A stretch of DNA of 64,000 nucleotides, from NCBI RefSeq assembly GCF_001553955.1, contig NZ_CP014234.1, positions 1,426,001-1,490,000 of the forward strand. Reading direction: 5' to 3'. The notes under the pieces are model-generated. The model made no database searches and had not been told where the DNA came from. It saw nothing but the letters and a program-made list of their open reading frames with translations. Positions 1 to 9,177 of this stretch are shown here, in pieces. The translations under genes were made by a program, and so were the position numbers. Each line of letters begins with the position of its first letter. Positions within the stretch are counted from its first letter, which is position 1. The DNA comes from Moraxella osloensis (GTDB taxonomy: Bacteria > Pseudomonadota > Gammaproteobacteria > Pseudomonadales > Moraxellaceae).

Positions 1-125
1 TAATAAGCTGATTTTTAACCCGTTACTTGCTATTTGATGATAGCAAATTACTCAAAAAAAACTGTAGTGGTTTGGTATAAGGCTTTTGCAACGTGAGTAT
101 TTACAGCGCGAGCCACTGTTAACTA

Positions 126-134
126 TGCTATGAT
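126..134 (+). promoter_or_regulatory. Extended -10 promoter element before rdgB
   Basis: TGCTATGAT is an extended -10 box (TGn plus TATGAT) about 40 bases before the rdgB start. The same nine bases occur before the gene at 56935, so the motif recurs ahead of two genes in this window. I see no strong -35 box, which is usual for extended -10 promoters. Confidence 0.45.
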
Positions 135-175
135 AAGGTCAGGTTTTTTATGCAAAATAAACACAGTGGGTCTGT

Positions 176-826
176 ATGTCAGTTTCTATCCCCAATCAAC
201 TATTTCCTACCCGTCAGTTAGTCCTCGCCAGTAATAACCAAGGCAAACTCGCGGAATTTAAGCAATTATTTGAACAAGCCAATCTTGAAATAACCGTCAC
301 CCCACAAGGGCAATTGGGCATCGAGGATGCGGTCGAAGATGGGCTGAGCTTTATTGAAAACGCGCTGATTAAAGCCCGTCATGCCAGCCGTATTAGCGGG
401 CTGCCTGCGATTGCGGATGATTCGGGTTTATGTGTACCTATTTTGGGCGGTCGACCCGGAATTTATTCCGCGCGTTTTGCCCAAGATGAAGCCAGCTTTA
501 GCGAGCATAAAGACTTAGCCAATAACCAAAAATTATTGCGGCTTCTTGAACCGCACAGACACACGAATGCGCCGATTATCGGGCAGTTTATTTGCGTGTT
601 GGCACTCGTGCGCCATGCCGAAGACCCGCTACCCATCATTGCACAAGGGATTTGGCAAGGTGAAATCTTGCCCGCTCCGCAAGGTGAACTTGGTTTTGGT
701 TATGATCCGTTATTTTGGGTACCAAGCGTAAAAAAAAGCGCTGCTGAGATGCAAAAGAGCGATAAAAACCGCATCAGTCATCGCGGGCAAGCGATGCAGC
801 AACTGCTAATGCAACTGATGAAGTAA
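176..826 (+). CDS. rdgB: RdgB/HAM1 XTP/dITP pyrophosphatase
   Basis: Non-canonical purine NTP pyrophosphatase. It hydrolyses XTP, dITP and ITP to the monophosphate and pyrophosphate, which keeps deaminated purines out of nucleic acids. The 216-residue protein has the family's N-terminal SNNQGK substrate-loop motif near residue 19, the DDSGL metal-binding segment near residue 82, the GRPGIYSARFA motif after it, and GFGYDPLF near residue 173, where the family's base-recognition loop lies. Length is normal (about 200 in E. coli, slightly extended here). ATG at 176 is the only plausible start. It stands alone before tig, with a 292-base gap. The family assignment is secure; activity is inferred. 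Confidence 0.95.
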   Translation: MSVSIPNQLFPTRQLVLASNNQGKLAEFKQLFEQANLEITVTPQGQLGIEDAVEDGLSFIENALIKARHASRISGLPAIADDSGLCVPILGGRPGIYSARFAQDEASFSEHKDLANNQKLLRLLEPHRHTNAPIIGQFICVLALVRHAEDPLPIIAQGIWQGEILPAPQGELGFGYDPLFWVPSVKKSAAEMQKSDKNRISHRGQAMQQLLMQLMK

Positions 827-918
827 AGTAAAGGTTTGCAACTCTCGCCTATCAATTGCAGATAGACAGGGTGTGACTGCTAAGGTAGTCGACACAGAGA
901 TTTTACAGCAACAATTTT

Positions 919-947
919 TTTACTTTATGTGGCGATTAATTTATACT
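919..947 (+). promoter_or_regulatory. Candidate sigma70 promoter for tig
   Basis: The 292-base gap between rdgB and tig contains TTTACT (919-924) and TATACT (942-947) separated by 17 bases, oriented toward tig. The gap otherwise holds AT-rich sequence and a small hairpin near 870-885 (GACT...AGTC). I see no gene in it. A 170-base untranslated leader would result. Confidence 0.35.
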
Positions 948-1118
948 ATACCACTTTCGGTTAATTTTTGCCTTTAGCATGCGTTAACCCACAGATTTTG
1001 GATTGCGTATTTTATAGGCTTTTTTCAATCCCCTTAAAAGCCTGATAATTTATCGCTATTTACCCTTATGAGTGGCAACCTCGCTGCTCTTTTTTGATAT
1101 TTTATGGAAGGTTTTGTT

Positions 1119-2471
1119 ATGTCAAATTCAAATGTGTCAGATTCAACAGTTACTAACTTAGAAGTAACTACCAACAAAAAATCAAACCTTGAAACCCAAA
1201 TCACGGTTAAAGTACCTGTGTCAACCATTCAAGGTCGCGTGGAAAAACGCATCAACCAAGTGGCAAAAACCGCTAAAATCGACGGTTTTCGTAAAGGTAA
1301 AGTGCCTGTATCGCACATTCGCGCCCAATATGGCGCAGGTATTCAACAAGAAGTCATCAACGATGTGATTCGCGATACCGTATTTGATGCGATTCGTCAA
1401 GAAAACATCCGCGCTGTGGGTATGCCAAACATTGATGACGTGAAACTTGAAAACGACTTTTTAGTGTATCAAGCAACGGTTGAAGTATTCCCAGAAGTAG
1501 AAGTGCAAGGGTTATCAGACATCGAAGTTGAGCGTCAAGTTGCCAACGTGAGTGACGCAGACGTTGACACTATGATTGAAAACCTACAAAAACAACGCCA
1601 AACTTACGTTGCCAAAGACGATGCCGCAGCCGAAGGCGACCAAGTCAAGTTTGACTTTGAAGGTTCAATCGATGGTGAAAAATTTGAAGGCGGTAGCGCA
1701 CAAGACTTTAGCCTAGTATTAGGCAGTGGCCGTATGATTCCAGGCTTTGAAGATGGTATCAAAGGCATGAAAGCAGGCGAAGAAAAAACCATCGACGTGA
1801 CGTTCCCAGAAGATTACCAAGCCGAAAACCTACAAGGTAAACAAGCACAGTTCAAAATCAACGTCAAATCAGTTGAGCAATCACAATTACCAGAATTAAA
1901 CGATGAGTTCCTTGAAGCATTTGGGGTAACAGAAGGCGGCTTAGACAAACTTAAAGCAGACGTGCGTAAAAACATGGAGCGTGAAGTAAAAAGCGCTGCC
2001 CGTAACCAAGTGAAAGAAGCGGCATTTAACGCCTTACTTGAAAAAAATGAAATCGACGTACCTGCATCGATGCTTGAGCAAGAAATCGATCGCCAACGCA
2101 GCATGATGTTAAACCGTTTTGCCCAGCAGTTTGGCGCAGATCCTAAAACTTTTAACAAAGATATGCTACCAAACGAATTATTTAAAGAGCAAGCCCTGCG
2201 CGCTGCCCGTCTTGGCATCATTGTATCGAGCCTCATTGAGTCAAACAAACTTGAAGTTGACCAAGAACGTGTGACCCAATACATCAACGAAATGGCAGAA
2301 AACTACGAAGATCCAAACGAAGTTATCGACTATTACACCAACAATGCGCAAGAACGTGCCAACATCGAAGCGGTGGTGTTAGAAGACCAAGTGGTCGATC
2401 ATATCTTGTCTCAAGGTAAAGTAACGGACACTGAAGTATCTTACCAAGAGTTACTGGCTAGCCAACAATAA
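1119..2471 (+). CDS. tig: Trigger factor, ribosome-associated chaperone and peptidyl-prolyl isomerase
   Basis: Binds ribosomal protein L23 at the tunnel exit and shields nascent chains. In this 450-residue protein the N-terminal ribosome-binding domain carries the GFRKGKVP signature (about residue 50), followed by the FKBP-type PPIase domain (around residues 160-245; [15 protein letters not shown]) and the long helical C-terminal chaperone arms. I take ATG 1119 as the start because GGAAGG (1106-1111) sits seven bases upstream. An in-frame ATG at 1104 would place the ribosome site inside the gene. It is followed by a hairpin and then clpP and clpX, the conserved tig-clpP-clpX order of proteobacteria. 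Confidence 0.96.
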   Translation: MSNSNVSDSTVTNLEVTTNKKSNLETQITVKVPVSTIQGRVEKRINQVAKTAKIDGFRKGKVPVSHIRAQYGAGIQQEVINDVIRDTVFDAIRQENIRAVGMPNIDDVKLENDFLVYQATVEVFPEVEVQGLSDIEVERQVANVSDADVDTMIENLQKQRQTYVAKDDAAAEGDQVKFDFEGSIDGEKFEGGSAQDFSLVLGSGRMIPGFEDGIKGMKAGEEKTIDVTFPEDYQAENLQGKQAQFKINVKSVEQSQLPELNDEFLEAFGVTEGGLDKLKADVRKNMEREVKSAARNQVKEAAFNALLEKNEIDVPASMLEQEIDRQRSMMLNRFAQQFGADPKTFNKDMLPNELFKEQALRAARLGIIVSSLIESNKLEVDQERVTQYINEMAENYEDPNEVIDYYTNNAQERANIEAVVLEDQVVDHILSQGKVTDTEVSYQELLASQQ

Positions 2472-2496
2472 CAAGCGATGATGTAATAATTGGCTT

Positions 2497-2557
2497 AATC
2501 CATTCTTAGGGATTTAAGCTTAGATATTTAAGCTTAGGCATTTAAGAATGGATTTTT
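2497..2557 (+). terminator. Terminator after tig with a repeat-filled loop
   Basis: A 12-bp perfect stem (AATCCATTCTTA at 2497-2508; its complement at 2543-2554) is followed by a short T run. The loop is unusually long, about 34 bases. It is filled by the unit ATTTAAGCTTAG at 2512 and 2526 plus a truncated third copy (ATTTAAG) at 2540, with a 14-bp period. Confidence 0.55.
2512..2546. repeat. Tandem 14-bp repeat in tig-clpP spacer
   Basis: Two exact copies of ATTTAAGCTTAG (2512-2523, 2526-2537) and a third partial copy (2540-2546), each 14 bp apart, inside the loop of the tig terminator hairpin. One of about a dozen such short tandem duplications in the window. Confidence 0.8.
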
Positions 2558-2637
2558 AGTCAGCTTAGTAACTTGTTTTTATGCCAATTGCCCTTATAAA
2601 CGATAAGGGCTTTTGCATATTTAAAAAGGACAATAAC

Positions 2638-3312
2638 ATGTTAGAAAAATTCTTGGACTCGCCTTTCGCGACGAGTCAAATCCAAAATACCGTAACCCGT
2701 GACCTGTTGTCACCACAAAGTGCTTTAGTACCTATGGTGATCGAACAATCGGCTCGCGGTGAGCGCTCATTTGACATCTATTCTCGCTTATTGCGTGAGC
2801 GTGTGGTGTTCTTAGCCGGTCAAGTTGAAGACCACATGGCGAATTTAATTGTCGCCCAGTTGTTGTTCTTAGAAGCGGAAAATCCAGAAAAAGACATTCA
2901 CTTATACATCAATTCACCCGGTGGCTCTGTGAGTGCGGGTCTTGCGGTGTTTGACACCATGAACTTTATCCAGCCACAAGTGTCAACGATTTGTATGGGC
3001 GGTGCTTATAGCATGGGTTCATTCTTACTGGCAGCGGGTGAAAAAGGTAAACGCTATTCCTTAGCCAATGCGCGTGTGATGATTCACCAACCATCAGGTG
3101 GGGCACAAGGTCAAGCGACCGATATTGAAATCAATGCGCGTGAAATCCTAAAAATCCGTGAACGCTTGAATAAAATCTTGGCAGAACGTACCGGTCAGCC
3201 ACTTGAGAAAATCGCCCGTGACGTAGAGCGTGACTATTGGCTAGATGCCCAAGAAGCCAAAGAATACGGTCTGATTGATGAAGTATTAGAAAAACGTCCA
3301 AGCATTGCTTAA
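2638..3312 (+). CDS. clpP: ATP-dependent Clp protease proteolytic subunit
   Basis: Serine protease that forms the 14-subunit ClpP barrel and degrades proteins fed by ClpX or ClpA. From ATG 2638 (224 residues) the catalytic Ser is S125 in GAYSMGSF and His is H150 in MIHQPSGG; the Asp lies in the ERDYW segment near residue 200. [11 protein letters not shown], the oxyanion-loop region, is intact. The start is set by AAAAAGGA seven to eight bases upstream. An upstream in-frame ATG at 2581 would add 19 residues with no family counterpart. clpX follows after 56 bases, so the two are probably co-transcribed. Confidence 0.96.
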   Translation: MLEKFLDSPFATSQIQNTVTRDLLSPQSALVPMVIEQSARGERSFDIYSRLLRERVVFLAGQVEDHMANLIVAQLLFLEAENPEKDIHLYINSPGGSVSAGLAVFDTMNFIQPQVSTICMGGAYSMGSFLLAAGEKGKRYSLANARVMIHQPSGGAQGQATDIEINAREILKIRERLNKILAERTGQPLEKIARDVERDYWLDAQEAKEYGLIDEVLEKRPSIA

Positions 3313-3368
3313 TAGGTTACACAATCACAAAGCAATTAAGACAAGCATAATTTTAGGAGCGTTTTTTT

Positions 3369-4652
3369 ATGTCAAAAAATGACATTGAGCCACACTGCTC
3401 GTTTTGTGGTAAAGCCAAACATGAAGTCAAAAAGCTAATTGCAGGTCAAGACGCCAATATCTGTAATGAGTGTATTGAACTGTGCGATGATTTAATCGCC
3501 GAATCCAAGTCATCGGGCAGTGATGATAGTGATACTAATGAGCGTGAAAACTGGGCAGCGCGCAAATTGCCAACGCCCAAAGAAATCCGCAGCCACTTAG
3601 ATGAGTATGTCATCGGTCAAGATAAAGCCAAAAAAACTTTGGCGGTAGCGGTTTACAACCACTACAAACGCTTAAAGGTCAGCGAAAAACTGCGTGAAGA
3701 TAAAACATTGACGACACTTGGCGCTGAAGATGCGATGGTTGAGCTATCAAAAAGTAATATTTTGCTGATTGGTCCAACGGGCTCTGGCAAAACCTTACTG
3801 GCGCAGACCCTTGCCCGCCTACTTGATGTCCCATTTGCGCTCGCCGATGCCACTACCTTGACCGAAGCGGGTTATGTCGGTGAAGATGTGGAAAACATCG
3901 TACAAAAACTGTTACAAGCGGCAGAGTTTGATGTCGAGAGAGCGCAAAAAGGCATTATCTATATCGATGAAATTGATAAAATCAGCCGTAAAAGCGAAAA
4001 CCCTTCGATTACCCGTGATGTGTCGGGTGAAGGCGTACAGCAAGCGCTGTTAAAACTGATTGAAGGTACGGTTGCCAATATTCCACCGCAAGGCGGTCGT
4101 AAGCACCCAAACCAAGAGATGATTCAGGTCGATACCAGTAATATCTTGGTGATTTGTGGCGGTGCGTTTGCCGGTCTCGACAATATCATTCAACAGCGTA
4201 CCGAAAAAACTGGTATCGGTTTTAACGCTGAGGTAAAAGCCAAAGACAGCGGCAAAAAAACCGGTGAATTGTTCAAGCAAGTCGAGCCAGAAGATTTGAT
4301 TAAATTTGGTCTGATTCCAGAGTTAATTGGTCGTCTGCCTGTGGTGGCGACATTAGAAGAACTGGACGAAGAGGCATTGGTACAAATCTTAACTGAGCCA
4401 AAAAATGCGCTGGTCAAACAATACGAATACTTGTTTAAAATGGAAAATGCGACGTTATCATTTACCGATGATGCGCTAGTTGCGATTGCCAAACAAGCGC
4501 TAAAGCGTCGTACCGGCGCGCGCGGTTTACGCTCCATTATTGAAAACGCCCTGCTCGATACCATGTATGAACTGCCTTCAATGACACCCGGCAAAACCGT
4601 CACAGTCAATGAGGCAGTGATTAATGATAACCAATCGCCAGAGATTGTTTAA
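3369..4652 (+). CDS. clpX: ATP-dependent Clp protease ATP-binding subunit ClpX
   Basis: AAA+ unfoldase that recognises tagged substrates (for example ssrA) and threads them into ClpP. The N-terminal C4 zinc finger is visible (C10, C13, C32, C35), followed by Walker A GPTGSGKT near residue 135, the GYVGED pore loop near residue 170 and Walker B IIYIDEID. The TGIGF motif of the ClpP-docking loop and the C-terminal small AAA domain with sensor 2 (GARGLR) follow. At 427 residues the length is normal. AGGAGC precedes the ATG by eight bases. It ends at a strong bidirectional hairpin. Confidence 0.97.
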   Translation: MSKNDIEPHCSFCGKAKHEVKKLIAGQDANICNECIELCDDLIAESKSSGSDDSDTNERENWAARKLPTPKEIRSHLDEYVIGQDKAKKTLAVAVYNHYKRLKVSEKLREDKTLTTLGAEDAMVELSKSNILLIGPTGSGKTLLAQTLARLLDVPFALADATTLTEAGYVGEDVENIVQKLLQAAEFDVERAQKGIIYIDEIDKISRKSENPSITRDVSGEGVQQALLKLIEGTVANIPPQGGRKHPNQEMIQVDTSNILVICGGAFAGLDNIIQQRTEKTGIGFNAEVKAKDSGKKTGELFKQVEPEDLIKFGLIPELIGRLPVVATLEELDEEALVQILTEPKNALVKQYEYLFKMENATLSFTDDALVAIAKQALKRRTGARGLRSIIENALLDTMYELPSMTPGKTVTVNEAVINDNQSPEIV

Positions 4653-4680
4653 CTGTTAGTGATTTTAAAAATAGTGAGTT

Positions 4681-4711
4681 AAAAAACGTGCCTATGTGGC
4701 ACGTTTTTTTT
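4681..4711. terminator. Bidirectional terminator between clpX and the HD-domain gene
   Basis: AAAAAACGTGCC (4681-4692), loop TATGT, then GGCACGTTTTTTT. The stem is flanked by A and T runs on both sides, so it can end clpX (+) and the convergent gene that stops at 4714 (-). Confidence 0.85.
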
Positions 4712-4713
4712 GT

Positions 4714-5301
4714 TTAATCTTCAATCAACCAACCCTGTTGTACCGCAATGGCAATTTGCTCGGTTATCCAGTCGTGAATCTCGGGAAAATCCTGTCTGAT
4801 AAAGGCTTGGGCGGCTTTGACTTGGGATCGTTTGACCTGATGATCTGTCCACGCACCGCCATCTGTCACCATATTGAGCATAAAGGGCAATAGCCTATCT
4901 ACCACTTTAAGTAGTTTGCTTTCAGCACTATGACCTGTTTCTTGCTCATCCCACAGCGTTAACAATTCTGAAACGGGGTTGCCAGTCATCATCGTCAGTT
5001 TTTCTACACCAATGCGCTCATCAACATGCGCCTGCGAGCGTTTATCAGCGTATAAGAACGTGTCCCCCGCCTCGATTTCACCCAAGTCATGAACCAGTGC
5101 CAGTTTGAGCAGTTTTTCATGATTGACATCCAGTTTGAAATGCTGCGCGACTGCCCAACACGCCATCGCCAAATGCCATGAATGCTCGGCAGAATTTTCA
5201 AGACGTCGTGGCGCGTCTTTAGACAGTTGGGTGGTATAGTTGCGGCGGTTGACTGATTTTAAGGCATCCAATGCCAACAGATAATCAATAAGTGGTTGCA
5301 T
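4714..5301 (-). CDS. HD-domain nucleotide phosphohydrolase, YfbR/HDDC2-like
   Basis: A 195-residue protein of the HD superfamily related to 5'-deoxynucleotidase YfbR and eukaryotic HDDC2, which dephosphorylate dNMPs. Metal ligands are visible as the His of SAEHSW, the HD pair of ALVHDLGE and a downstream Asp in ADKRSQAHVDER. The ATG at 5301 is chosen because AGAGG lies six bases upstream; an in-frame ATG at 5319 has none. It is followed (36 bases upstream on this strand) by the isochorismatase-like gene, possibly in one unit. Substrate is inferred from family only. Confidence 0.8.
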   Translation of the reverse strand: MQPLIDYLLALDALKSVNRRNYTTQLSKDAPRRLENSAEHSWHLAMACWAVAQHFKLDVNHEKLLKLALVHDLGEIEAGDTFLYADKRSQAHVDERIGVEKLTMMTGNPVSELLTLWDEQETGHSAESKLLKVVDRLLPFMLNMVTDGGAWTDHQVKRSQVKAAQAFIRQDFPEIHDWITEQIAIAVQQGWLIED

Positions 5302-5337
5302 CAAATACCTCTTTATCATGCATGGTCTGAGTCGTAT

Positions 5338-5913
5338 TTACTTGACTAGCGCTGAAATCGTTTTAAACGCGGGGTCTTCTGAGCTACGACACAGCTCAAA
5401 TAAAATCGCTTCGGTGGTGGTGACGACCGCACCGGCGCGGCGCATACGACGAATCGCAATTTTACGGTCATACAGGTCTCGCGAGCCTACCGCATCGGTG
5501 ATAATGATAGGCTGCATACCGTTATCGAGTAGATCTAACGCCGTCTGCATGACACAGACATGGGTTTCTGTGCCAAATAAAATCACATTGTTGCGATTTT
5601 GCTGGGCGATATGATGCCAAGAGGTTGGCGTATCACAGGCACTAAAGGTTGTTTTTTCAAACACTGGCGTATTTTTTTCAGATAGTAACTGCGTCAACTC
5701 TGGTAAGGTAGACCCCAGTCCTTTGGGATATTGCTCATTAACCATAATGGGAATATTGAGCGCTTGTAGACCTTGAATCAAAATCGCTATTTTCTTGAGT
5801 AATTTTCGATGTTCGGCAATATGGGGCGCAAGTTTTTCTTGTATATCAATCAGCATGGCTTGGCAGTCATTGCGCTCGATACGATAGGGTTTTGGGATAA
5901 ATTTTGTTGTCAT
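5338..5913 (-). CDS. Isochorismatase-like cysteine hydrolase
   Basis: A 191-residue member of the isochorismatase/nicotinamidase-like fold family, similar to YcaC-type hydrolases. The Asp-Lys-Cys catalytic triad is visible: D23 in LIDIQ, K87 in FEKTTFSA and C120 in ETHVCVMQ. ATG 5913 is preceded by GGAGC at good spacing, so I prefer it over the 15-residue-longer start at 5958. The physiological substrate cannot be told from sequence. No nicotinamide or siderophore genes are adjacent. Confidence 0.85.
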   Translation of the reverse strand: MTTKFIPKPYRIERNDCQAMLIDIQEKLAPHIAEHRKLLKKIAILIQGLQALNIPIMVNEQYPKGLGSTLPELTQLLSEKNTPVFEKTTFSACDTPTSWHHIAQQNRNNVILFGTETHVCVMQTALDLLDNGMQPIIITDAVGSRDLYDRKIAIRRMRRAGAVVTTTEAILFELCRSSEDPAFKTISALVK

Positions 5914-6003
5914 CTTCAGCTCCTTTGATGATGGTTCAACTTGGGTGGTTACAATCATTCGTATGTCACAAATGCTATACTATAATCTATCAAAAAAACG
6001 CCA

Positions 6004-6546
6004 TTAAAAATTCATTACGTCGTCCGCGGTGTCGACCACGGTTAACTGATAATCCAAATGTCCTAAATAACCATAATGTCCTTTTTCACTGAGCTCAGCG
6101 ACAATGGTGACATCATCACAATGCACCTGATCCATGAGCTTGGTTTGATGACTGGCTTGATTGTCAGTAGGTGTTTTGTTGGACTGATACAGTGATTGGA
6201 TACGCAGTAATGGGTCATTGAGCGCATAGGTAGCGCCATCGGTGACAAAGGTCAAATATTCACCGACTTTATGCACCTTGCCTTTAAAATGCTGATTGGT
6301 CACAACCCCGCTAAATGCAGGGGTGTATAAACGGCGCGCTTTATATTGCTGCTTGGCATATTGCCATGCGCCATAACTGCCTAAGACAGCAGTTACGCCC
6401 GTTGCCGCTGTGGCTGTCACACCGACGCCAATGAGTTTCGCGACAACGTGACGTTTTTTAGCTGTATTTTTTTGTTTGCGAGACTGTGCTGAGCGCTTCG
6501 ATTGTTGTGCTTCAGAGTCAGTCGCTTTGTTATTTTTTTTAAACAT
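6004..6546 (-). CDS. Hypothetical membrane-anchored basic protein
   Basis: I do not recognise this 180-residue protein. It opens with a very basic, Lys/Arg/Ser/Gln-rich cytoplasmic stretch (about residues 1-35), followed by one hydrophobic segment rich in Gly, Val, Ala and Thr (about 37-60) that should span the membrane. A soluble C-terminal domain of about 110 residues contains short beta-type segments and a Cys (VHCDDV). The start is uncertain: ATG 6546 or a GTG at 6567, neither with a clear ribosome site. It lies upstream of the isochorismatase-like gene on the same strand and is probably transcribed separately. Confidence 0.6.
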   Translation of the reverse strand: MFKKNNKATDSEAQQSKRSAQSRKQKNTAKKRHVVAKLIGVGVTATAATGVTAVLGSYGAWQYAKQQYKARRLYTPAFSGVVTNQHFKGKVHKVGEYLTFVTDGATYALNDPLLRIQSLYQSNKTPTDNQASHQTKLMDQVHCDDVTIVAELSEKGHYGYLGHLDYQLTVVDTADDVMNF

Positions 6547-6673
6547 GAATGTCACTTTAAATGTCACTTAGATTGTTGTTTTTTGATAAAAAATGCCAGT
6601 AATCACTTCAAAAAAAATTGATTAACTTATAGTAAAATGTTTTGGCAACATTTACCGCAACTTTTTGTTAGTA

Positions 6674-6931
6674 TTATTTTTGCCAAATTTGCTTATACTT
6701 TGCAAGCAGCTGTTCGGGCGATTCAGGGCGCTCATCGTCTTTGATGATGCAGTCAATCGGACAGACTTTATCGCAGGTTGGCTCATCATAGAACCCGATG
6801 CATTCGGTGCACAAGTCAGGATTGATGACGTAGGTCTTTTGTACTTTATTGTCGTAGCTAATGGCTTCATTTGGGCATTCAGGCTCACAAATGTCGCAAT
6901 TGATACAGTCGGAAGTGATTTTTAATGCCAT
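6674..6931 (-). CDS. YfhL-type 2x[4Fe-4S] ferredoxin
   Basis: An 85-residue bacterial ferredoxin. The first cluster motif is CINCDICEPECP near residues 9-20. The second is CTECIGFYDEPTCDKVCP, with the insertion between the second and third Cys typical of YfhL/allochromatium-type ferredoxins. These have low potentials and are linked to sulfur or tRNA-modification chemistry. ATG 6931 starts the conserved MALKI sequence; the longer reading frame to 6979 adds unrelated residues. It lies directly downstream of the trhP gene on the same strand. TrhP needs Fe-S supply, so the pairing may be functional, but this is inference. Confidence 0.88.
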   Translation of the reverse strand: MALKITSDCINCDICEPECPNEAISYDNKVQKTYVINPDLCTECIGFYDEPTCDKVCPIDCIIKDDERPESPEQLLAKYKQIWQK

Positions 6932-7039
6932 GTCTTGTAGTCTGTTTTTACCTTTAGCGATTAACGATTGACACCGCACTTAGGCGCCATACATTGTCAT
7001 CTTGCATCCACAATTCCTGCCTGATACCTCGACAACACC

Positions 7040-8473
7040 TTAGGTAAAAATCGGCTCACTGACGCTTTTCATGATTAACGCAAATTGCAATACATCATCC
7101 TGCATCTCTTTAAACGGATTGGCGATTTGACACACCCAGCCAGAGCCTAAAGCGCCATCAATCGGCTCACCTTGTTTATTCCACATTTCTTTGAGGGGAT
7201 AGCTCAAATTACCCTGCGGCGTCATGATTTCGATGGTATCACCCACCATTAATTTGTTCTTAATTATTAAGGTTAAGCGTGTTGGGGTAATGTCGCTAAT
7301 CTCGGCAACAAACTGCTGATGATCGGTTTTTGATGACCCATATTCATAGTTTTGGTAATCACTATGCACGTGGCGACGTAAAAAGCCTTCGGTATAGCCG
7401 CGATTGGCGAGCCCATCGAGTGCGGTGATTAAGCCTGTATCAAATGGCTTACCAGCGGCGGCATCATCAATCGCTTGGCGGTACACTTGCGCGGTGCGTG
7501 CCACATAATAATGCGACTTGGTACGGCCTTCGATTTTGAGTGAGTGTACGCCCATATGGGTTAGCTCAGGCACTAGCTCAACGGCACGTAAGTCTTTAGA
7601 ATTCATAATATAAGTGCCATGTTCATCTTCAAACATCGCCATCAATTCGCCTGGGCGACCTTGTTCTTCAATCAGTACCACTTCATCCGATGGCTGCTGT
7701 ACATAGTCATCGCCCATCACCACATCACCATTTAGATTGATAGTTTGAATGGCATCTTCTTGCGTGGTTTGAGTAGGCACAAAAACTTCGGGGCTATTGA
7801 TAGGTTGGGTAGTAGATTGTGTAGGCACGATATCGCCCGTTTCGTTTTCTTCTGCTTTATAGGTGTTGTATGACCAGCGACAGGCATTGGTACAAGTGCC
7901 TTGGTTGGCATCGCGTTTATTGATATAGCCAGAGAGCAAGCAACGACCCGAATACGCCATACAAAGTGCCCCATGCACAAACACCTCAATTTCCATATCG
8001 GGTACTTCAGCGATGATTTGTTCGATTTCTTTGAGTGACAACTCGCGACTCAAAATCACGCGGCTGACGCCCATTTGTTTCCAAAACTTTACCGTTGCCC
8101 AGTTCACCGCGTTGGCCTGCACCGATAGGTGAATTACCTGCTCTGGGAAGGCTTCACGCACCATCATAATCATCCCAGCATCTGACATAATCAGCGCATC
8201 GGGTTTCATTTCAATCACAGGACGGATGTCTTCGATAAAAGTTTTAAGCTTGGCATTATGCGCTTGGATATTGACCACGACATAAAATTGCTTGCCCAGT
8301 GAATGGGCGTAGGCAATCCCTTTGGCAAGATTTTCCTCATCAAAATCATTATTGCGCACCCGTAAGCTATAGCGTGCTTGTCCTGCATAGACGGCATCTG
8401 CGCCATAGGCAAACGCATATTGCATATTACGAAAAGTGCCAGCAGGGCATAAAAGTTCAGGCTTACGGGTCAT
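7040..8473 (-). CDS. trhP: Peptidase U32-family tRNA 5-hydroxyuridine synthesis protein TrhP (YegQ)
   Basis: 477-residue U32-family protein. Family members act with prephenate to install ho5U at position 34 of tRNAs; no protease activity is established for the E. coli homologue. The PELLCPAGTF opening, the YGADAVYAGQ motif, EVFVHGALCMAYSGRCLLS and the Cys-rich NQGTCTNACRW segment that binds an iron-sulfur cluster are all present, as is the C-terminal beta-barrel region. Residues of about 210-265 form an acidic, low-complexity insert (many T, Q, E, P) between the Cys motif and the GRPGELM segment. It resembles a loop seen in Moraxellaceae proteins, although I cannot confirm this. The ferredoxin gene follows after about 110 bases. 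Confidence 0.9.
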   Translation of the reverse strand: MTRKPELLCPAGTFRNMQYAFAYGADAVYAGQARYSLRVRNNDFDEENLAKGIAYAHSLGKQFYVVVNIQAHNAKLKTFIEDIRPVIEMKPDALIMSDAGMIMMVREAFPEQVIHLSVQANAVNWATVKFWKQMGVSRVILSRELSLKEIEQIIAEVPDMEIEVFVHGALCMAYSGRCLLSGYINKRDANQGTCTNACRWSYNTYKAEENETGDIVPTQSTTQPINSPEVFVPTQTTQEDAIQTINLNGDVVMGDDYVQQPSDEVVLIEEQGRPGELMAMFEDEHGTYIMNSKDLRAVELVPELTHMGVHSLKIEGRTKSHYYVARTAQVYRQAIDDAAAGKPFDTGLITALDGLANRGYTEGFLRRHVHSDYQNYEYGSSKTDHQQFVAEISDITPTRLTLIIKNKLMVGDTIEIMTPQGNLSYPLKEMWNKQGEPIDGALGSGWVCQIANPFKEMQDDVLQFALIMKSVSEPIFT

Positions 8474-8584
8474 AACTATCCTTACAGCGTGTCATACAAT
8501 GTGAAATTGTTGATATTATAACAAACTTGCTAATCACGCGGAAAAAAAACTTGAGTAATTTACTCGGAAATCATGTTAAAGCGG

Positions 8585-9046
8585 TCACAAAATACTCAAT
8601 GATAAACCTGCACAGACTGCCATGGTAAGCTCAGCGACTTGCTCATCAAATGCGCTTGACCATTCACCTTTTAATACTAAAGGCGGTTGTATCCAGCGCC
8701 AACGCAACCCTGTGACGATACTCTCTACCGCGCGTTTGCTACCTGTACCGTCAAGCCCAGCACGGATATAGCACGCCACAGGCAGCCCTTGTTTTTGCTC
8801 AAGCACGGGGTAATAAATTCGCTCAAAAAAATCCTTGGTCAACCCCGCCATATAACCGAAATTTTCGGTCGTGCCAATGATAATGGCATCCGCTTTTAAC
8901 ACATCTTCCACTTGGGTTTGTAACGGTGTTTTAGCAATCACAGTGACGTTATCAATATCCGCTAGCTGTGTGGCGGATTTTGCAACTTCTGCTAATCGCT
9001 GGGTATTATCTGATGGGGTATGTAATACCAATAGTAAATTTTTCAT
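8585..9046 (-). CDS. Flavodoxin-like / NAD(P)H-dependent FMN-reductase-fold protein
   Basis: A 153-residue flavodoxin-fold protein. The N-terminal strand MKNLLLVLHTPSDNTQRLA carries the phosphate-binding loop (T/S-x-N-T), and IIIGTTENFGYMAGLTKDFFER matches the second FMN-contact loop of the family, where the aromatic residue stacks on the flavin. A role in electron transfer or quinone reduction is inferred; no partner gene is adjacent. Start ATG 9046 is chosen as the beginning of the conserved strand. An in-frame ATG nine bases upstream is equally possible. Confidence 0.75.
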   Translation of the reverse strand: MKNLLLVLHTPSDNTQRLAEVAKSATQLADIDNVTVIAKTPLQTQVEDVLKADAIIIGTTENFGYMAGLTKDFFERIYYPVLEQKQGLPVACYIRAGLDGTGSKRAVESIVTGLRWRWIQPPLVLKGEWSSAFDEQVAELTMAVCAGLSLSIL

Positions 9047-9101
9047 TTCACGCATATTTTACATCCTAAAATGTCATGGTTACCCAATTTGGGCGAATAA
9101 A

Positions 9102-9125
9102 AAAACCGCAAGGTGATGCGGTTTT
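9102..9125 (-). terminator. Terminator downstream of the stomatin-NfeD unit
   Basis: Stem of nine base pairs (AAAACCGCA / TGCGGTTTT) with loop aggtga. On the minus strand it is followed by a T run, so it ends the operon 10539-9178. Confidence 0.75.
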
Positions 9126-9177
9126 CAGTCAGCGGTTTCAGTCAGCGTTCTAATGAGCAGGTGAGTCACGCCCAATA